Shown: positions 10,386 to 20,600 of the stretch, piece by piece
How the letters are laid out: every line of letters begins with the position of its first letter
Numbering within the stretch: the stretch's first letter is position 1
NCBI GenBank assembly: GCA_026724425.1
Contig: JAIUCV010000083.1
Location: 620,001-684,000, forward strand
Length of the DNA: 64,000 nucleotides
Source of the DNA: Erythrophleum ivorense
Lineage: Eukaryota > Streptophyta > Magnoliopsida > Fabales > Fabaceae
Direction: 5' to 3'
The notes under the pieces: generated by a model
Told to the model about the DNA's origin: nothing
Databases searched by the model: none
The model's input: the letters and a program-made list of their open reading frames with translations, nothing else
Program-made: the position numbers and the translations under genes

Positions 10386-10726
10386 ACATATAGAAGCTAA
10401 GTAATCTTACTTTTATGTGTTTTTGCAACCGAACTGTTTGGGGTTTTGTTGACTGTTCATCTTCATATTGGCCGAACCGTTTTACGATTGTTGTTACTAA
10501 TCGCTTGATCATATCGCTTACTCCCAGCATCATTTGTGATCATACTGTCTCAATATCCATTAGTGAATCATTGTTTCTAAACATCCCTGTCGTGTCTATT
10601 CATCTCTCAATTATAATCATCCATTGCTTTCAAACCGTTGTCCGTTTGTTGCATATTACTTGCCGGTTTTCTTTTGTTTCTTTTTGAACAAGTAACTGCC
10701 GTGAAGTTACAATTGTTTCAGGAATC
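10386..10726 (+). other. Element B leader with splice-acceptor-like end
   Basis: This is a non-coding leader. It ends ATTGTTTCAG, then GAATC, then the start codon, so an AG follows a pyrimidine tract exactly 5 nt before ATG, as in all five CRM-like elements here. A possible donor is GCTAAGTAAT just after the PBS. The middle part (about 10461-10685) is unlike the leaders of D and E although the flanking text matches theirs, which suggests recombination with another lineage. Confidence 0.6.
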
Positions 10727-13700
10727 ATGGTGGGCCGGAACAAAGATAAGGATCAAGAGGGAGAAGAAACGGAGTCAAGTAGCAACGCCTTTGATCAAGA
10801 GGCTATGATCGCCGCTCTTACCAAGCTGATGGATGAAAAGCTTACCGCTTTTAAAGAAGAGCTCAAGGGCAAAAAGAAACAAGGTCTGACCGAGGCAGAG
10901 GAGGTCCATAATCTTGAACGAGAACCTTCTCACAAGGTTCAGGATCCCCGGAGGAAGCCAGCGGATGAACATGCCGAGACTTATTACAACAGCCACGGTT
11001 ACTCTTCTCGTGGGAGTCGCCGAAGGTCGAGGCCTCCGAGGGAAGAACAAGATGCTATGGCCGCTAATCTTGGTAACTACAAGATGAGTGTCCCTCAATT
11101 CTTCGGCAAGAATGACCCCAATGCTTATTTGGATTGGGAAAAGAAGGCGGAGTTAGTATTCACATACCAGAAGTATGTTGGTGTCAATTGTGTCAAGATA
11201 GCCGCAGCCGAGTTCTATGACTACGCTCTTAGCTGGTGGGATCAGACCGTTACGGCTAGAGTTCGTAGTGGAGCATATCCGATTGAGACTTGGGAGGAAA
11301 TGAAACGTGTGATGAGGCTTCGATTTGTTCCTAGTCACTATCACCGGGAGCTGTATTCCAAGTTGAGGAAGCTCACACAAGGCGCTCGTTCTGTTGAGGA
11401 CTATTATCAGGAGCTTGAGGTTTTGTTGATACGAGCTAACGTTGATGAGGAAAAAGAAGCCACTATATCTCGGTTTCTAGGAGGCTTAAACCGAGAGATA
11501 CAAGACGTGGTTGAAATGCAACACTATAACGAGTTGGATGAGGTTCTACACAAGGCAGTTTTGGTCGAGCAACAAATTAAGAGGAAGGGTTCTTCACGTT
11601 CAGGTTCAGATTTCCGGAAACCCAGCTTCCAAAGGGAGGTTAAATCAGTTTTCACGCCTAAGACCGAAGCTAAGTCACCCGGCTTTGTTCCAGAAAAGGG
11701 TAGAGTCCGAACTGATGGAGCTTCGACCGCAAGAACTCGTGATCTTAAATGTTACAAGTGTCATGGCTTAGGACATTATGCCAGTGAGTGTGTCAACCGG
11801 AGGGTTATGATCATCAAAGAAGATGGAGAAGTAGAGTCCGAAGAAGAGCCGGTAACGGAAACCGTTCAGGATACCGAAGCTTATGAAGCGATACCGGTCA
11901 GTGGTCAGCTTCTTGTGGCAAGACGAGTTCTAAGTGCTCAGGTCCGAACTGATGAGGTAGAGCAGAGAGAAAACTTGTTCCACTCAAGGTGTTTGGTAAA
12001 GGAAAAAGTGTGTAGTCTTATCATAGACGGAGGTAGTTGTACCAATGTGGCGAGTGAGACTATGGTACAAAAACTTGGGCTTCAACCGCAGAAACATCCG
12101 AGACCCTACAAGCTACAATGGTTGAACGACGAAAGAGAAATGAGTGTCAAGACTCAAGTGGTCGTACCTTTGTCCATGGGGAGCTACGAGGATGAAGTTT
12201 TATGTGACATATTGCCCATGGACGCTGGTCACATACTGTTGGGAAGACCTTGGCAATCCGATCGCCGTGTGATACATGACGGGTTCACCAACAAGTACTC
12301 CTTCACACACAAGGGCCGTAAAACCATACTCATTCCCTTGTCCCCTCGTGAGGTCTATGATGATCAAAAACAATTATCCAGCAAGGAAACCAGGTTAGAT
12401 AAACAACCAAACTTCTTTATCAAGGCAAATCAGGTTAAACAAGCTATGCTCTCTAACCGACCCATGATTTTACTTGTTTTTAAAGAATCACTAATGAGTT
12501 TCTCTAACCTTGAGCCGGTTACCCCGAGCGAGATGACTAACCTTTTGCAGGATTTTAAGGATGTGTTTCCAGAGGACAACCCACAAGGTTTACCCCCTGT
12601 CCGTGGTATTGAACATCAAATTGATTTTGTTCCAGGATCCACTCTCCCGAATAGACCAGCCTACCGCACCAACCCCGTTGAAACCAAGGAGCTACAGCGG
12701 CAAGTTGAAGAACTTATGGCTAAGGGACATATTCGCGAGAGTATGAGTCCTTGTGCTGTACCAGTTCTACTTGTTCCCAAGAAAGATGGAACGTGGCGTA
12801 TGTGCGTAGATTGCCGTGCTATCAATAACATCACTGTAAAGTATCGCCATCCCATTCGTAGACTTGATGATATGCTTGATGAATTACATGGGTCTTGCAT
12901 TTTCTCGAAAATTGATCTTAAAAGTGGTTATCATCAAATTAGGATGAAAGAAGGTGATGAGTGGAAGACTGCATTTAAAACAAAGCATGGTCTTTATGAA
13001 TGGCTTGTTATGCCATTTGGTCTCACTAATGCACCTAGCACTTTCATGCGCTTAATGAATCATGTCCTTAGAGCATTCATTGGTCATTTTGTTGTGGTTT
13101 ATTTCGATGATATTTTGGTTTATAGCAAGAAGTTGACTGAGCATCTTGATCATCTAGAATCTGTTTTGACTGTTCTTAGGCAGGAGAAGCTTTATGCCAA
13201 TCTAAAGAAATGCACCTTTTGTACAGATAACCTTGTCTTTTTAGGCTTTGTTGTGAGTGCAGATGGAGTTAAGGTTGATGAAGAAAAGGTTAAGGCAATC
13301 CGCGAGTGGCCGAGTCCTAAGACAGTTGGAGAAGTTCGGAACTTCCACGGTCTGGCCGGATTTTATCGTCGGTTTGTTAAAGACTTTAGCACTTTGGCCG
13401 CACCTTTGACCGAAGTCATCAAGAAGGAAGTTGAATTTAAATGGGACAAGGCTCAAGAGAAGGCGTTTCAGGATCTTAAGGATCGACTTACTAACGCCCC
13501 TGTTTTGATTTTACCTAACTTTGCTAAAACTTTTGAAATTGAGTGTGATGCCTCAGGTATAGGAGTCGGAGCCGTTCTAATGCAAGACAAGAAGCCCATT
13601 GCCTTCTTTAGTGAAAAACTCGGTGGTGCTACCTTGAACTATCCGACTTATGACAAAGAACTCTATGCCTTGGTCCGCGCATTACAAACTTGGCAGCATT

Positions 13701-15391
13701 ACCTCTGGCCAAAGGAGTTTGTCATTCACACAGACCACGAGTCACTCAAGCACCTTAAAGGCCAGCAGAAACTCAATAAGAGACATGCCAGGTGGGTTGA
13801 ATTCATTGAGACCTTTCCCTACGTGATCAAATATAAGAAAGGTAAGGACAATGTTGTAGCCGACGCATTGTCCCGGAGGTACACTCTTCTCACAACTCTT
13901 GATGCTAAACTTTTGGGATTTGAACAGATTAAGGAGTTATATGATCATGATTCGGATTTCTCTGATATTTTTAAAGATTGTGCTAAATTTTCCTCAGGCC
14001 GATATCATAAGCATGACGGGTTCCTCTTCTATGAGAACCGTCTTTGTGTGCCTAACTGTTCTCTTCGAGATCTTTTTGTCAGGGAAGCACATGGAGGAGG
14101 TCTTATGGGACACTTTGGCGTGGCCAAAACTCTTGAAGTGATGCGATCACATTTCCATTGGCCGCACATGGTCAGAGACGTGGAAAGAATCTGTGCCCGG
14201 TGCCCCACTTGTAAACAGGCTAAGTCTAAAGCTCAGCCGCACGGTTTGTATCTTCCTTTGCCCATTCCTTCTCAACCATGGACTGACATTTCAATGGACT
14301 TTGTGCTTGGTTTGCCTAGAACTAAAACTGGAAAGGATTCAATCTTTGTGGTTGTTGATAGATTTTCTAAGATGTCTCATTTCATTGCTTGCCATAAAAC
14401 CGATGATGCATCTCACATTGCCAATTTGTTCTTTAAAGAAGTTGTTCGTTTACATGGCATACCGCGCACCATTGTTTCTGATAGGGATACTAAGTTCCTT
14501 AGTTATTTCTGGAAGACCGTATGGTCTAAATTAGGAACTAAGTTGCTATTTTCCACCACCTGTCACCCGCAAACTGATGGACAAACTGAAGTGGTTAATA
14601 GAACTTTAGGAACCCTCTTGCGCACCTTTGTTAAAAAGAACCTTAGAAGTTGGGAAGAATGTTTGCCTCATATTGAATTTGCATATAATCGTGCTGTGCA
14701 TTCAGCTTCTAAGTTCTCGCCTTTTCAAATTGTTTATGGGTTCAACCCCATCTCTCCTTTGGATTTGATGCCTTTGCCTTTGAGTGACAGAGTTAGTACA
14801 GATGGAAAGCATAAGGCAGAAGTGATACAGAAAATCCATGAGCAAGCAAAGCAAAATATTGAAAAGAAAACCAAACAGTATGAGGAGTATGCAAACAAAG
14901 GCCGGCGCGAGATAGTTTTTGAGGTCGGAGACAAAGTATGGATACACTTGAGGAAGGAGCGGTTTCCAGCAGAAAGAAAATCCAAGTTGATGCCTCGGGT
15001 GGATGGACCATTTGAAGTCACAAAGCGGATCAACAACAACTCTTATCAAATCAACCTCCAAGGTAAGTATAACATAAGTCCGAGTTTTAATATTGCTGAT
15101 CTTTCTCCTTTTCTTGCAGATGAAACAGATTTGAGGACAAATCCTTTCCAAGAGGGAGGGGATGATGTGACTATGGATGAGCTTAGCAGCAAGGAGCAGG
15201 AAGGACAGCTTGTAGCTGCGGATCAGCTTGTAGCCGAGGAAGCATTAGCCGTTCCAACCGGCCCGATGACTCGATCACGAACTAAGTTACTCAACCAGAC
15301 CGTTGGTTTGATACTTAGTCGCTTGGGCCAGTGCAATGAAGAAGTTATTCAAACCACTTTGGTTTGTTTGGCCGCCCAAGTAAATTGGTAA
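10727..15391 (+). CDS. Element B gag-pol polyprotein, 1554 aa
   Basis: This is one open frame from ATG 10727 for a Ty3 chromovirus polyprotein. Order: charged N-terminus, gag core (about 115-290), CCHC knuckle CYKCHGLGHYASEC (342-355), aspartic protease with IIDGGSC (Asp434), reverse transcriptase with YFDD (792-795), RNase H with ECDAS (Asp941), integrase with an HHCC zinc finger (from His1122), catalytic triad Asp1191, Asp1252 and Glu1288 at the usual 35-residue D-E spacing, and a GPF motif (1427-1429). The last 75 residues are encoded by the 3' LTR and contain TGPMTRSRTK and VCLAAQ. Product roles are capsid, processing, reverse transcription and integration. One oddity: the RT phrase HPIPRLDD of the relatives is HPIRRLDD here, a change at a well-conserved proline that may weaken the enzyme. 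Otherwise all key residues are present. Confidence 0.95.
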   Translation: MVGRNKDKDQEGEETESSSNAFDQEAMIAALTKLMDEKLTAFKEELKGKKKQGLTEAEEVHNLEREPSHKVQDPRRKPADEHAETYYNSHGYSSRGSRRRSRPPREEQDAMAANLGNYKMSVPQFFGKNDPNAYLDWEKKAELVFTYQKYVGVNCVKIAAAEFYDYALSWWDQTVTARVRSGAYPIETWEEMKRVMRLRFVPSHYHRELYSKLRKLTQGARSVEDYYQELEVLLIRANVDEEKEATISRFLGGLNREIQDVVEMQHYNELDEVLHKAVLVEQQIKRKGSSRSGSDFRKPSFQREVKSVFTPKTEAKSPGFVPEKGRVRTDGASTARTRDLKCYKCHGLGHYASECVNRRVMIIKEDGEVESEEEPVTETVQDTEAYEAIPVSGQLLVARRVLSAQVRTDEVEQRENLFHSRCLVKEKVCSLIIDGGSCTNVASETMVQKLGLQPQKHPRPYKLQWLNDEREMSVKTQVVVPLSMGSYEDEVLCDILPMDAGHILLGRPWQSDRRVIHDGFTNKYSFTHKGRKTILIPLSPREVYDDQKQLSSKETRLDKQPNFFIKANQVKQAMLSNRPMILLVFKESLMSFSNLEPVTPSEMTNLLQDFKDVFPEDNPQGLPPVRGIEHQIDFVPGSTLPNRPAYRTNPVETKELQRQVEELMAKGHIRESMSPCAVPVLLVPKKDGTWRMCVDCRAINNITVKYRHPIRRLDDMLDELHGSCIFSKIDLKSGYHQIRMKEGDEWKTAFKTKHGLYEWLVMPFGLTNAPSTFMRLMNHVLRAFIGHFVVVYFDDILVYSKKLTEHLDHLESVLTVLRQEKLYANLKKCTFCTDNLVFLGFVVSADGVKVDEEKVKAIREWPSPKTVGEVRNFHGLAGFYRRFVKDFSTLAAPLTEVIKKEVEFKWDKAQEKAFQDLKDRLTNAPVLILPNFAKTFEIECDASGIGVGAVLMQDKKPIAFFSEKLGGATLNYPTYDKELYALVRALQTWQHYLWPKEFVIHTDHESLKHLKGQQKLNKRHARWVEFIETFPYVIKYKKGKDNVVADALSRRYTLLTTLDAKLLGFEQIKELYDHDSDFSDIFKDCAKFSSGRYHKHDGFLFYENRLCVPNCSLRDLFVREAHGGGLMGHFGVAKTLEVMRSHFHWPHMVRDVERICARCPTCKQAKSKAQPHGLYLPLPIPSQPWTDISMDFVLGLPRTKTGKDSIFVVVDRFSKMSHFIACHKTDDASHIANLFFKEVVRLHGIPRTIVSDRDTKFLSYFWKTVWSKLGTKLLFSTTCHPQTDGQTEVVNRTLGTLLRTFVKKNLRSWEECLPHIEFAYNRAVHSASKFSPFQIVYGFNPISPLDLMPLPLSDRVSTDGKHKAEVIQKIHEQAKQNIEKKTKQYEEYANKGRREIVFEVGDKVWIHLRKERFPAERKSKLMPRVDGPFEVTKRINNNSYQINLQGKYNISPSFNIADLSPFLADETDLRTNPFQEGGDDVTMDELSSKEQEGQLVAADQLVAEEALAVPTGPMTRSRTKLLNQTVGLILSRLGQCNEEVIQTTLVCLAAQVNW
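15150..15162 (+). promoter_or_regulatory. Polypurine tract, element B, inside the coding frame
   Basis: AAGAGGGAGGGGA abuts the 3' LTR start. It is translated as part of the QEGGDD stretch of the polyprotein, so the tract is under both protein-coding and priming constraint. Confidence 0.9.
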
Positions 15392-16004
15392 AGGGACAAG
15401 TGTTCTCAAGGAGCTCTTTTTCCCTTCTAAGGTTTTGTCCCATTGGGTTTTCCTTAGAAGGTTTTTAATGAGGCCTTGAGTTCACTTTCAAACCATCCCT
15501 TTATCAACTCCATTCGGCCCAGCCCATGCCTTATCTCTCACGCCAAAATCACTTGAAGAAGTTATGTTATCTTTTAAATTTTCAAACTTGGTCTTTGTCA
15601 TTTACTTTTGTGCATTTTCGAGATTGGTCTTGGAGTTATGTTCCTTGACCTATCTCTCTTTCCTTCTCTCTTTATATTTCGAAACTGAAACATGAATAAG
15701 ATCATCTAAGTCTTTTATCAAAAACCTCCAACTATTTCTTAGATCTTTTCGTTTGGGCTGCTCCCATCCGATCGTGAGTCTCCTTGTGCAACACTTGGAG
15801 TTTCATCATTCCTTTCTCTTTGAGATCGGAATCCGGAGTTTCTCAGACTCTCCACCGTCTGTTGAAGCAATCCGTTCATCTTCCCCATCATTCATCAATC
15901 GCAAATCCATTTTCCAACCTCCATCTTCCGCAAACCGTACTACACCGATCTATCTTCCGTTTTACTTTGCTTCTATGTGCCGGTTTCTGGGTCAGATCCC
16001 ATCA
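15163..16004 (+). mobile_element. Element B 3' LTR
   Basis: 842 bp; no difference from the 5' LTR was noticed. The first 229 bp are coding for the polyprotein tail and its stop codon. Confidence 0.95.
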
Positions 16005-16009
16005 TTAAC

Positions 16010-16812
16010 CCAAGATCCGATGCTAGTAGATCAGAAAAGCAAGCGGCATTATGCTCAAGTAAAGGTGATGAAATCAAATAAATTACCCCAACTCAAAAGA
16101 TCAAGTTAACAAATTCATGAGCCTTTCGGCTTAGCCCTTAACCTAGTGGAGAAACTACTCAATCATGGCGCGGTTAACACAAAGCACGATGAGTATGGAC
16201 ATTATAAGTAATGAAAAAGAGGTAAAGGGTGAAGAAAACTTCTCTATATTTAAGAACAAGTCGGCCTCTCCACAATAATCTCTCGGATTCAATACAAGAG
16301 AAAAGAGAAAAGAACAAGCGTAAGAATGAGTTGAGTGCAAGAGTGTGTGCGCCTTCGATCTTGAGAGGAACCTCCTCTCTCTGCTTCCAGGGTGGCTTTC
16401 TCTCCTTCTCTTAACGGCGCAGCTGCTCTCTCCTTTTCTTGAGGCTAAAAACTCGTATTTATAGGGTAGAAGTCGCTAGGTTTGTTAAGTGTCGAAAAAG
16501 GAAACTTTCCGGTTAACCGGCATTGATGATTTGCGACGTGATTGGACCGGGTTTAGGACAAGTAAACCACCAAAAGCAAGCTGGGCTTGTGGTAAGTCGA
16601 GACAAGGTTCATGCCGCTGCATCCCGGGCCATTTGGTGGCGCCAAGTCTCCATGGGCTTCGTTTACTCGCCTGGCGGACATGTCTTGGGAGAAAGAGAGT
16701 ATCTCCGTGATGGTTGATCCAAATGACTTGAATCCACTTCGTCGTAATGCATAACTCAAATATCTGTCCAGCAAGACCAAGATCATGATTTTTGGACGTC
16801 AGCAAGACCCCT
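16010..16812 (-). mobile_element. Solo LTR, part 2 of 3
   Basis: This continues the solo LTR between elements B and D. A minus-strand TATA box (TATAAATA) is at 16456-16463. The last five bases, CCCCT (16808-16812), are the target duplication of element D. Small open frames here are not supported as genes. Confidence 0.85.
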
Positions 16813-17652
16813 TGATGGGATCCGACCCAGAAACCGGCACATAGAAGCAAGTAAAACGGTGGAATGATCGGTGTAATACGGTTTGCGGAAGATGGAGGTT
16901 GGGGAATGTTTTTGCGATTGAGGATCGGTAGGGAAAGATGAACGGATTGCTTCAGCAGACGGTGGAAGGTCTGAGAAACTCCGGATTCCAATCTCAAAGA
17001 GAAAGGAATGATGAAACTCCAAGTGATGAACAAGGAGATTCACGATCGGATGGGAGCAGCCCAAACGAATGATCTAAGAACAAATAGAGGTTTTGATTAA
17101 AAGACTTAGATACCTTATTCAGGTTTCAGTTTCGAAATATAAAGAGAGAATGAGAGAGAGATAAGTCAAGGAACATAACTCCAAGACCTATCTCGAAAAT
17201 TACACAAAATAAATGACAAAGACCAAGTTTGAAAAATTTAAAAGAAAACATGACTTCTTCAAGTGATGTTGGCGTGAAGGATAAAGCATGGGCTGGGCCG
17301 AATGGAGTTGATAAAGGGATGGTTTGAAAGTGAACTCAAGGCCTCATTAAAAACCTTATAAGGAAAACCCAATGGGACAAAACCTTAGAAGGGAAAAAGA
17401 GCTCCTTGAGAACACTTGTCCCTTTACCAATTTACTTGGGCGGCCAAACAAACCAAAGTGATTTGATTAACTTCTTCATTGTACTGGCCCAAGTGACTAA
17501 GTATCAAACCAACGGTCTGGTTGAGTAACTTAGTTTGTGATCGAGTCATCGGGCCGGTTGGAACGGCTAATGCTTCCTCGGCTACAAGCTGGTCCGCAGC
17601 TACAAGCTGTCCTTCCTGCTCCTTGCTGCTAAGCTCGTCCATAGTCACATCA
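16813..17652 (-). mobile_element. Element D 3' LTR
   Basis: Left LTR of the minus-strand element. Its inner 229 bp encode the polyprotein tail. Confidence 0.95.
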
Positions 17653-20600
17653 TCCCCTCCCTCTTGAAAAGGATTTGTCCTCAAATCTGTTTCATCTGCA
17701 AGAAAAGGAGAAAGATCAGCAATATTAAAACTCGGACTTATGTTATACTTCCCTTGGAGGTCGATTTGATAAGAGTTGTTGTTGATCCGCTTTGTGACTT
17801 CAAATGGTCCATCCACCCGAGGCATCAACTTGGATTTTCTTTCTGCTGGAAACCGCTCCTTCCTCAAGTGTATCCACACTTTGTCTCCAACCTCAAAAAC
17901 TATCTCGCGCCGGCCTTTGTTTGCATACTCCTCATACTGTTTGGTTTTCTTTTCAATATTTTGCTTTGCTTGCTCATGGATTTTCTGTATCACTTCTGCC
18001 TTATGCTTTCCATCTGTACTAACTCTGTCACTCAAAGGCAAAGGCATCAAATCCAAAGGAGAGATGGGATTGAACCCATAAACAATTTGAAAAGGCGAGA
18101 ACTTAGAAGCTGAATGCAAAGCACGATTATATGCAAATTCAATATGAGGCAAACATTCTTCCCAACTTCTAAGGTTGTTTTTAACAAAGGTGCGCAAGAG
18201 GGTTCCTAGAGTTCTATTAACCACTTCAGTTTGTCCATCAGTTTGCGGGTGACAGGTGGTGGAAAATAGCAACTTAGTCCCTAATTTAGACCATACGGTC
18301 TTCCAGAAATAACTAAGGAACTTAGTATCCCTATCAGAAACAATGGTGCGCGGTATGCCATGTAAACGCACAACCTCTTTAAAGAACAAATTGGCAATAT
18401 GAGATGCATCATCGGTTTTATGGCAAGCAATGAAATGAGACATCTTAGAAAATCTATCAACAACCACAAAGATTGAATCCTTTCCAGTTTTAGTCCTAGG
18501 TAAACCAAGCACAAAGTCCATTGAAATGTCGGTCCATGGTTGAGAAGGAATGGGCAAAGGAAGATACAAACCGTGCGGCTGAGCTTTAGACTTAGCCTGT
18601 TTACAAGTGGGGCACCGGGCACAGATTCTTTCCACATCTCTGACCATGTGCGGCCAATGGAAATGTGATCGCATCACTTCAAGAGTTTTGGCCACGCCAA
18701 AGTGTCCCATGAGACCTCCTCCATGTGCTTCCCTGACAAAAAGATCTCGAAGAGAACAATTAGGCACACAAAGACGGTTCTCATAGAAGAGGAACCCGTC
18801 ATGCTTATGATATCGGCCTGAGGAAAATTTAGCACAATCTTTAGAAATATCAGAGAAATCTGAATCATGATCATACAACTCTTTAATTTGTTCAAAACCC
18901 AAAAGTTTAGCATCAAGAGTTGAAAGAAGAGTGTACCTCCGGGACAATGCGTCGGCTACAACATTGTCCTTACCCTTTTTATACCTGATCACGTAGGGAA
19001 AGGTCTCAATGAATTCAACCCACCTGGCATGCCTTTTGTTAAGTTTCTGCTGGCCCTTAAGATGCTTAAGTGATTCATGATCTGTGTGAATGACAAACTC
19101 CTTCGGCCAGAGGTAATAAAGCCAAGTTTGTAATGCGCGGACCAAGGCATAGAGTTCCTTGTCATACGTCGGATAGTTTAGAGTTGCACCACCGAGTTTC
19201 TCACTAAAGAAAGCAATGGGTTTCTTGTCCTGCATGAGAACAGCTCCGACTCCTATACCTGAAGCATCACACTCAATTTCAAAAGTTTTAGCAAAGTCAG
19301 GTAAGGTCAAAACAGGGGCATTAGTAAGTCGATCCTTAAGAACTTGAAATGCATCCTCCTGAGCCTTATCCCATTTAAATCCGACTTCCTTTTTGATGAC
19401 TTCGGTTAAAGGTGCGGCCAAGGTACTAAAATCCTTAACGAACCGCCGATAGAACCCGGCGAGGCCATGGAAACTCCGAACTTCCCCAACGGTCTTAGGA
19501 CTCGGCCATTCGCGGATTGCCTTAACCTTTTCTTCGTCAACCTTAACGCCGTCTGCACTTACAACAAAACCTAAAAAGACAAGGTTATCCGTGCAAAAAG
19601 TGCATTTCTTTAAGTTAGCATAAAGCTGCTCTTTCCTAAGAACATTCAAAACAGATTCAAGATGCTCAAGATGCTCAGTCAAATTCTTGCTGTAAACTAA
19701 GATATCATCGAAATAAACAACAACGAAATGACCAATGAATGCTCTAAGGACATGATTCATTAAGCGCATGAAGGTGCTAGGTGCATTAGTAAGACCAAAT
19801 GGCATAACAAGCCATTCATATAAACCATGCTTAGTTTTAAATGCGGTTTTCCATTCATCACCTTCTTTCATCCTAATTTGATGATATCCACTTTTAAGAT
19901 CTATCTTAGAAAATATGCAAGAACCATGCAATTCATCAAGCATATCATCAAGACGAGGTATGGGATGGCGATACTTTACAGTGATACTATTGATAGCACG
20001 ACAGTCTACCCACATACGCCACGTTCCATCCTTCTTAGGAACAAGGAGAACGGGTACAGCACAAGGACTCATACTCTCGCGAATATGTCCCTTAGCCATA
20101 AGTTCTTCAACTTGTCGCTGTAGCTCCTTGGTTTCAACCGGGTTGGTGCGGTAGGCTGGCCTATTCGGCAGAGTGGACCCTGGAACAAAATCAATTTGAT
20201 GTTCAATACCACGGACAGGGGGTAAACCTTGTGGATTGTCCTCTGGAAACACATCCTTAAACTCCTGCAAAAGGTTAGTCATCTCGCTCGGGGTAACCGG
20301 CTCAAGGTTAGAGAAGCTCATTAGTGATTCTTTAAAAACAAGTAAAATCATGGGTTGTTTAGAGAGCATAGCTTGTTTAACCTGATTTGCCTTGATAAAG
20401 AAGTTTGGTTGTTTATCTAACCTGGTTTCCTTGCTGGATAGTTGTTTTTGATCATCATAGACCTCTCGAGGGGATAATGGAATGAGTATGGTTTTACGCC
20501 CCTTGTGTGTGAAAGAATACTTGTTGGTGAACCCGTCATGTATCACACGGCGATCGGATTGCCAAGGTCTTCCCAACAGTATGTGTCCAGCGTCCATGGG

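Larger units (their letters stand above)
9530..16004 (+). mobile_element. Element B: intact Ty3 CRM-like retrotransposon
   Basis: It has 842-bp LTRs (9530-10371 and 15163-16004) that looked identical on reading through, a 5-bp target duplication TTAAC (9525-9529, 16005-16009), an initiator-tRNA-Met PBS, one uninterrupted polyprotein frame and a polypurine tract. LTR termini are TGATG and CATCA. Apparently identical LTRs mean a very recent insertion. It lies in the solo LTR and faces element D, a close relative in opposite orientation 808 bp away. Confidence 0.95.

Noticed and set aside
14702..15151. Open frame of about 149 codons antisense to the integrase end, repeated in B, D and E
   Set aside because: It lies opposite highly conserved integrase coding sequence and repeats only because the sense frame is conserved; no start context or domain.
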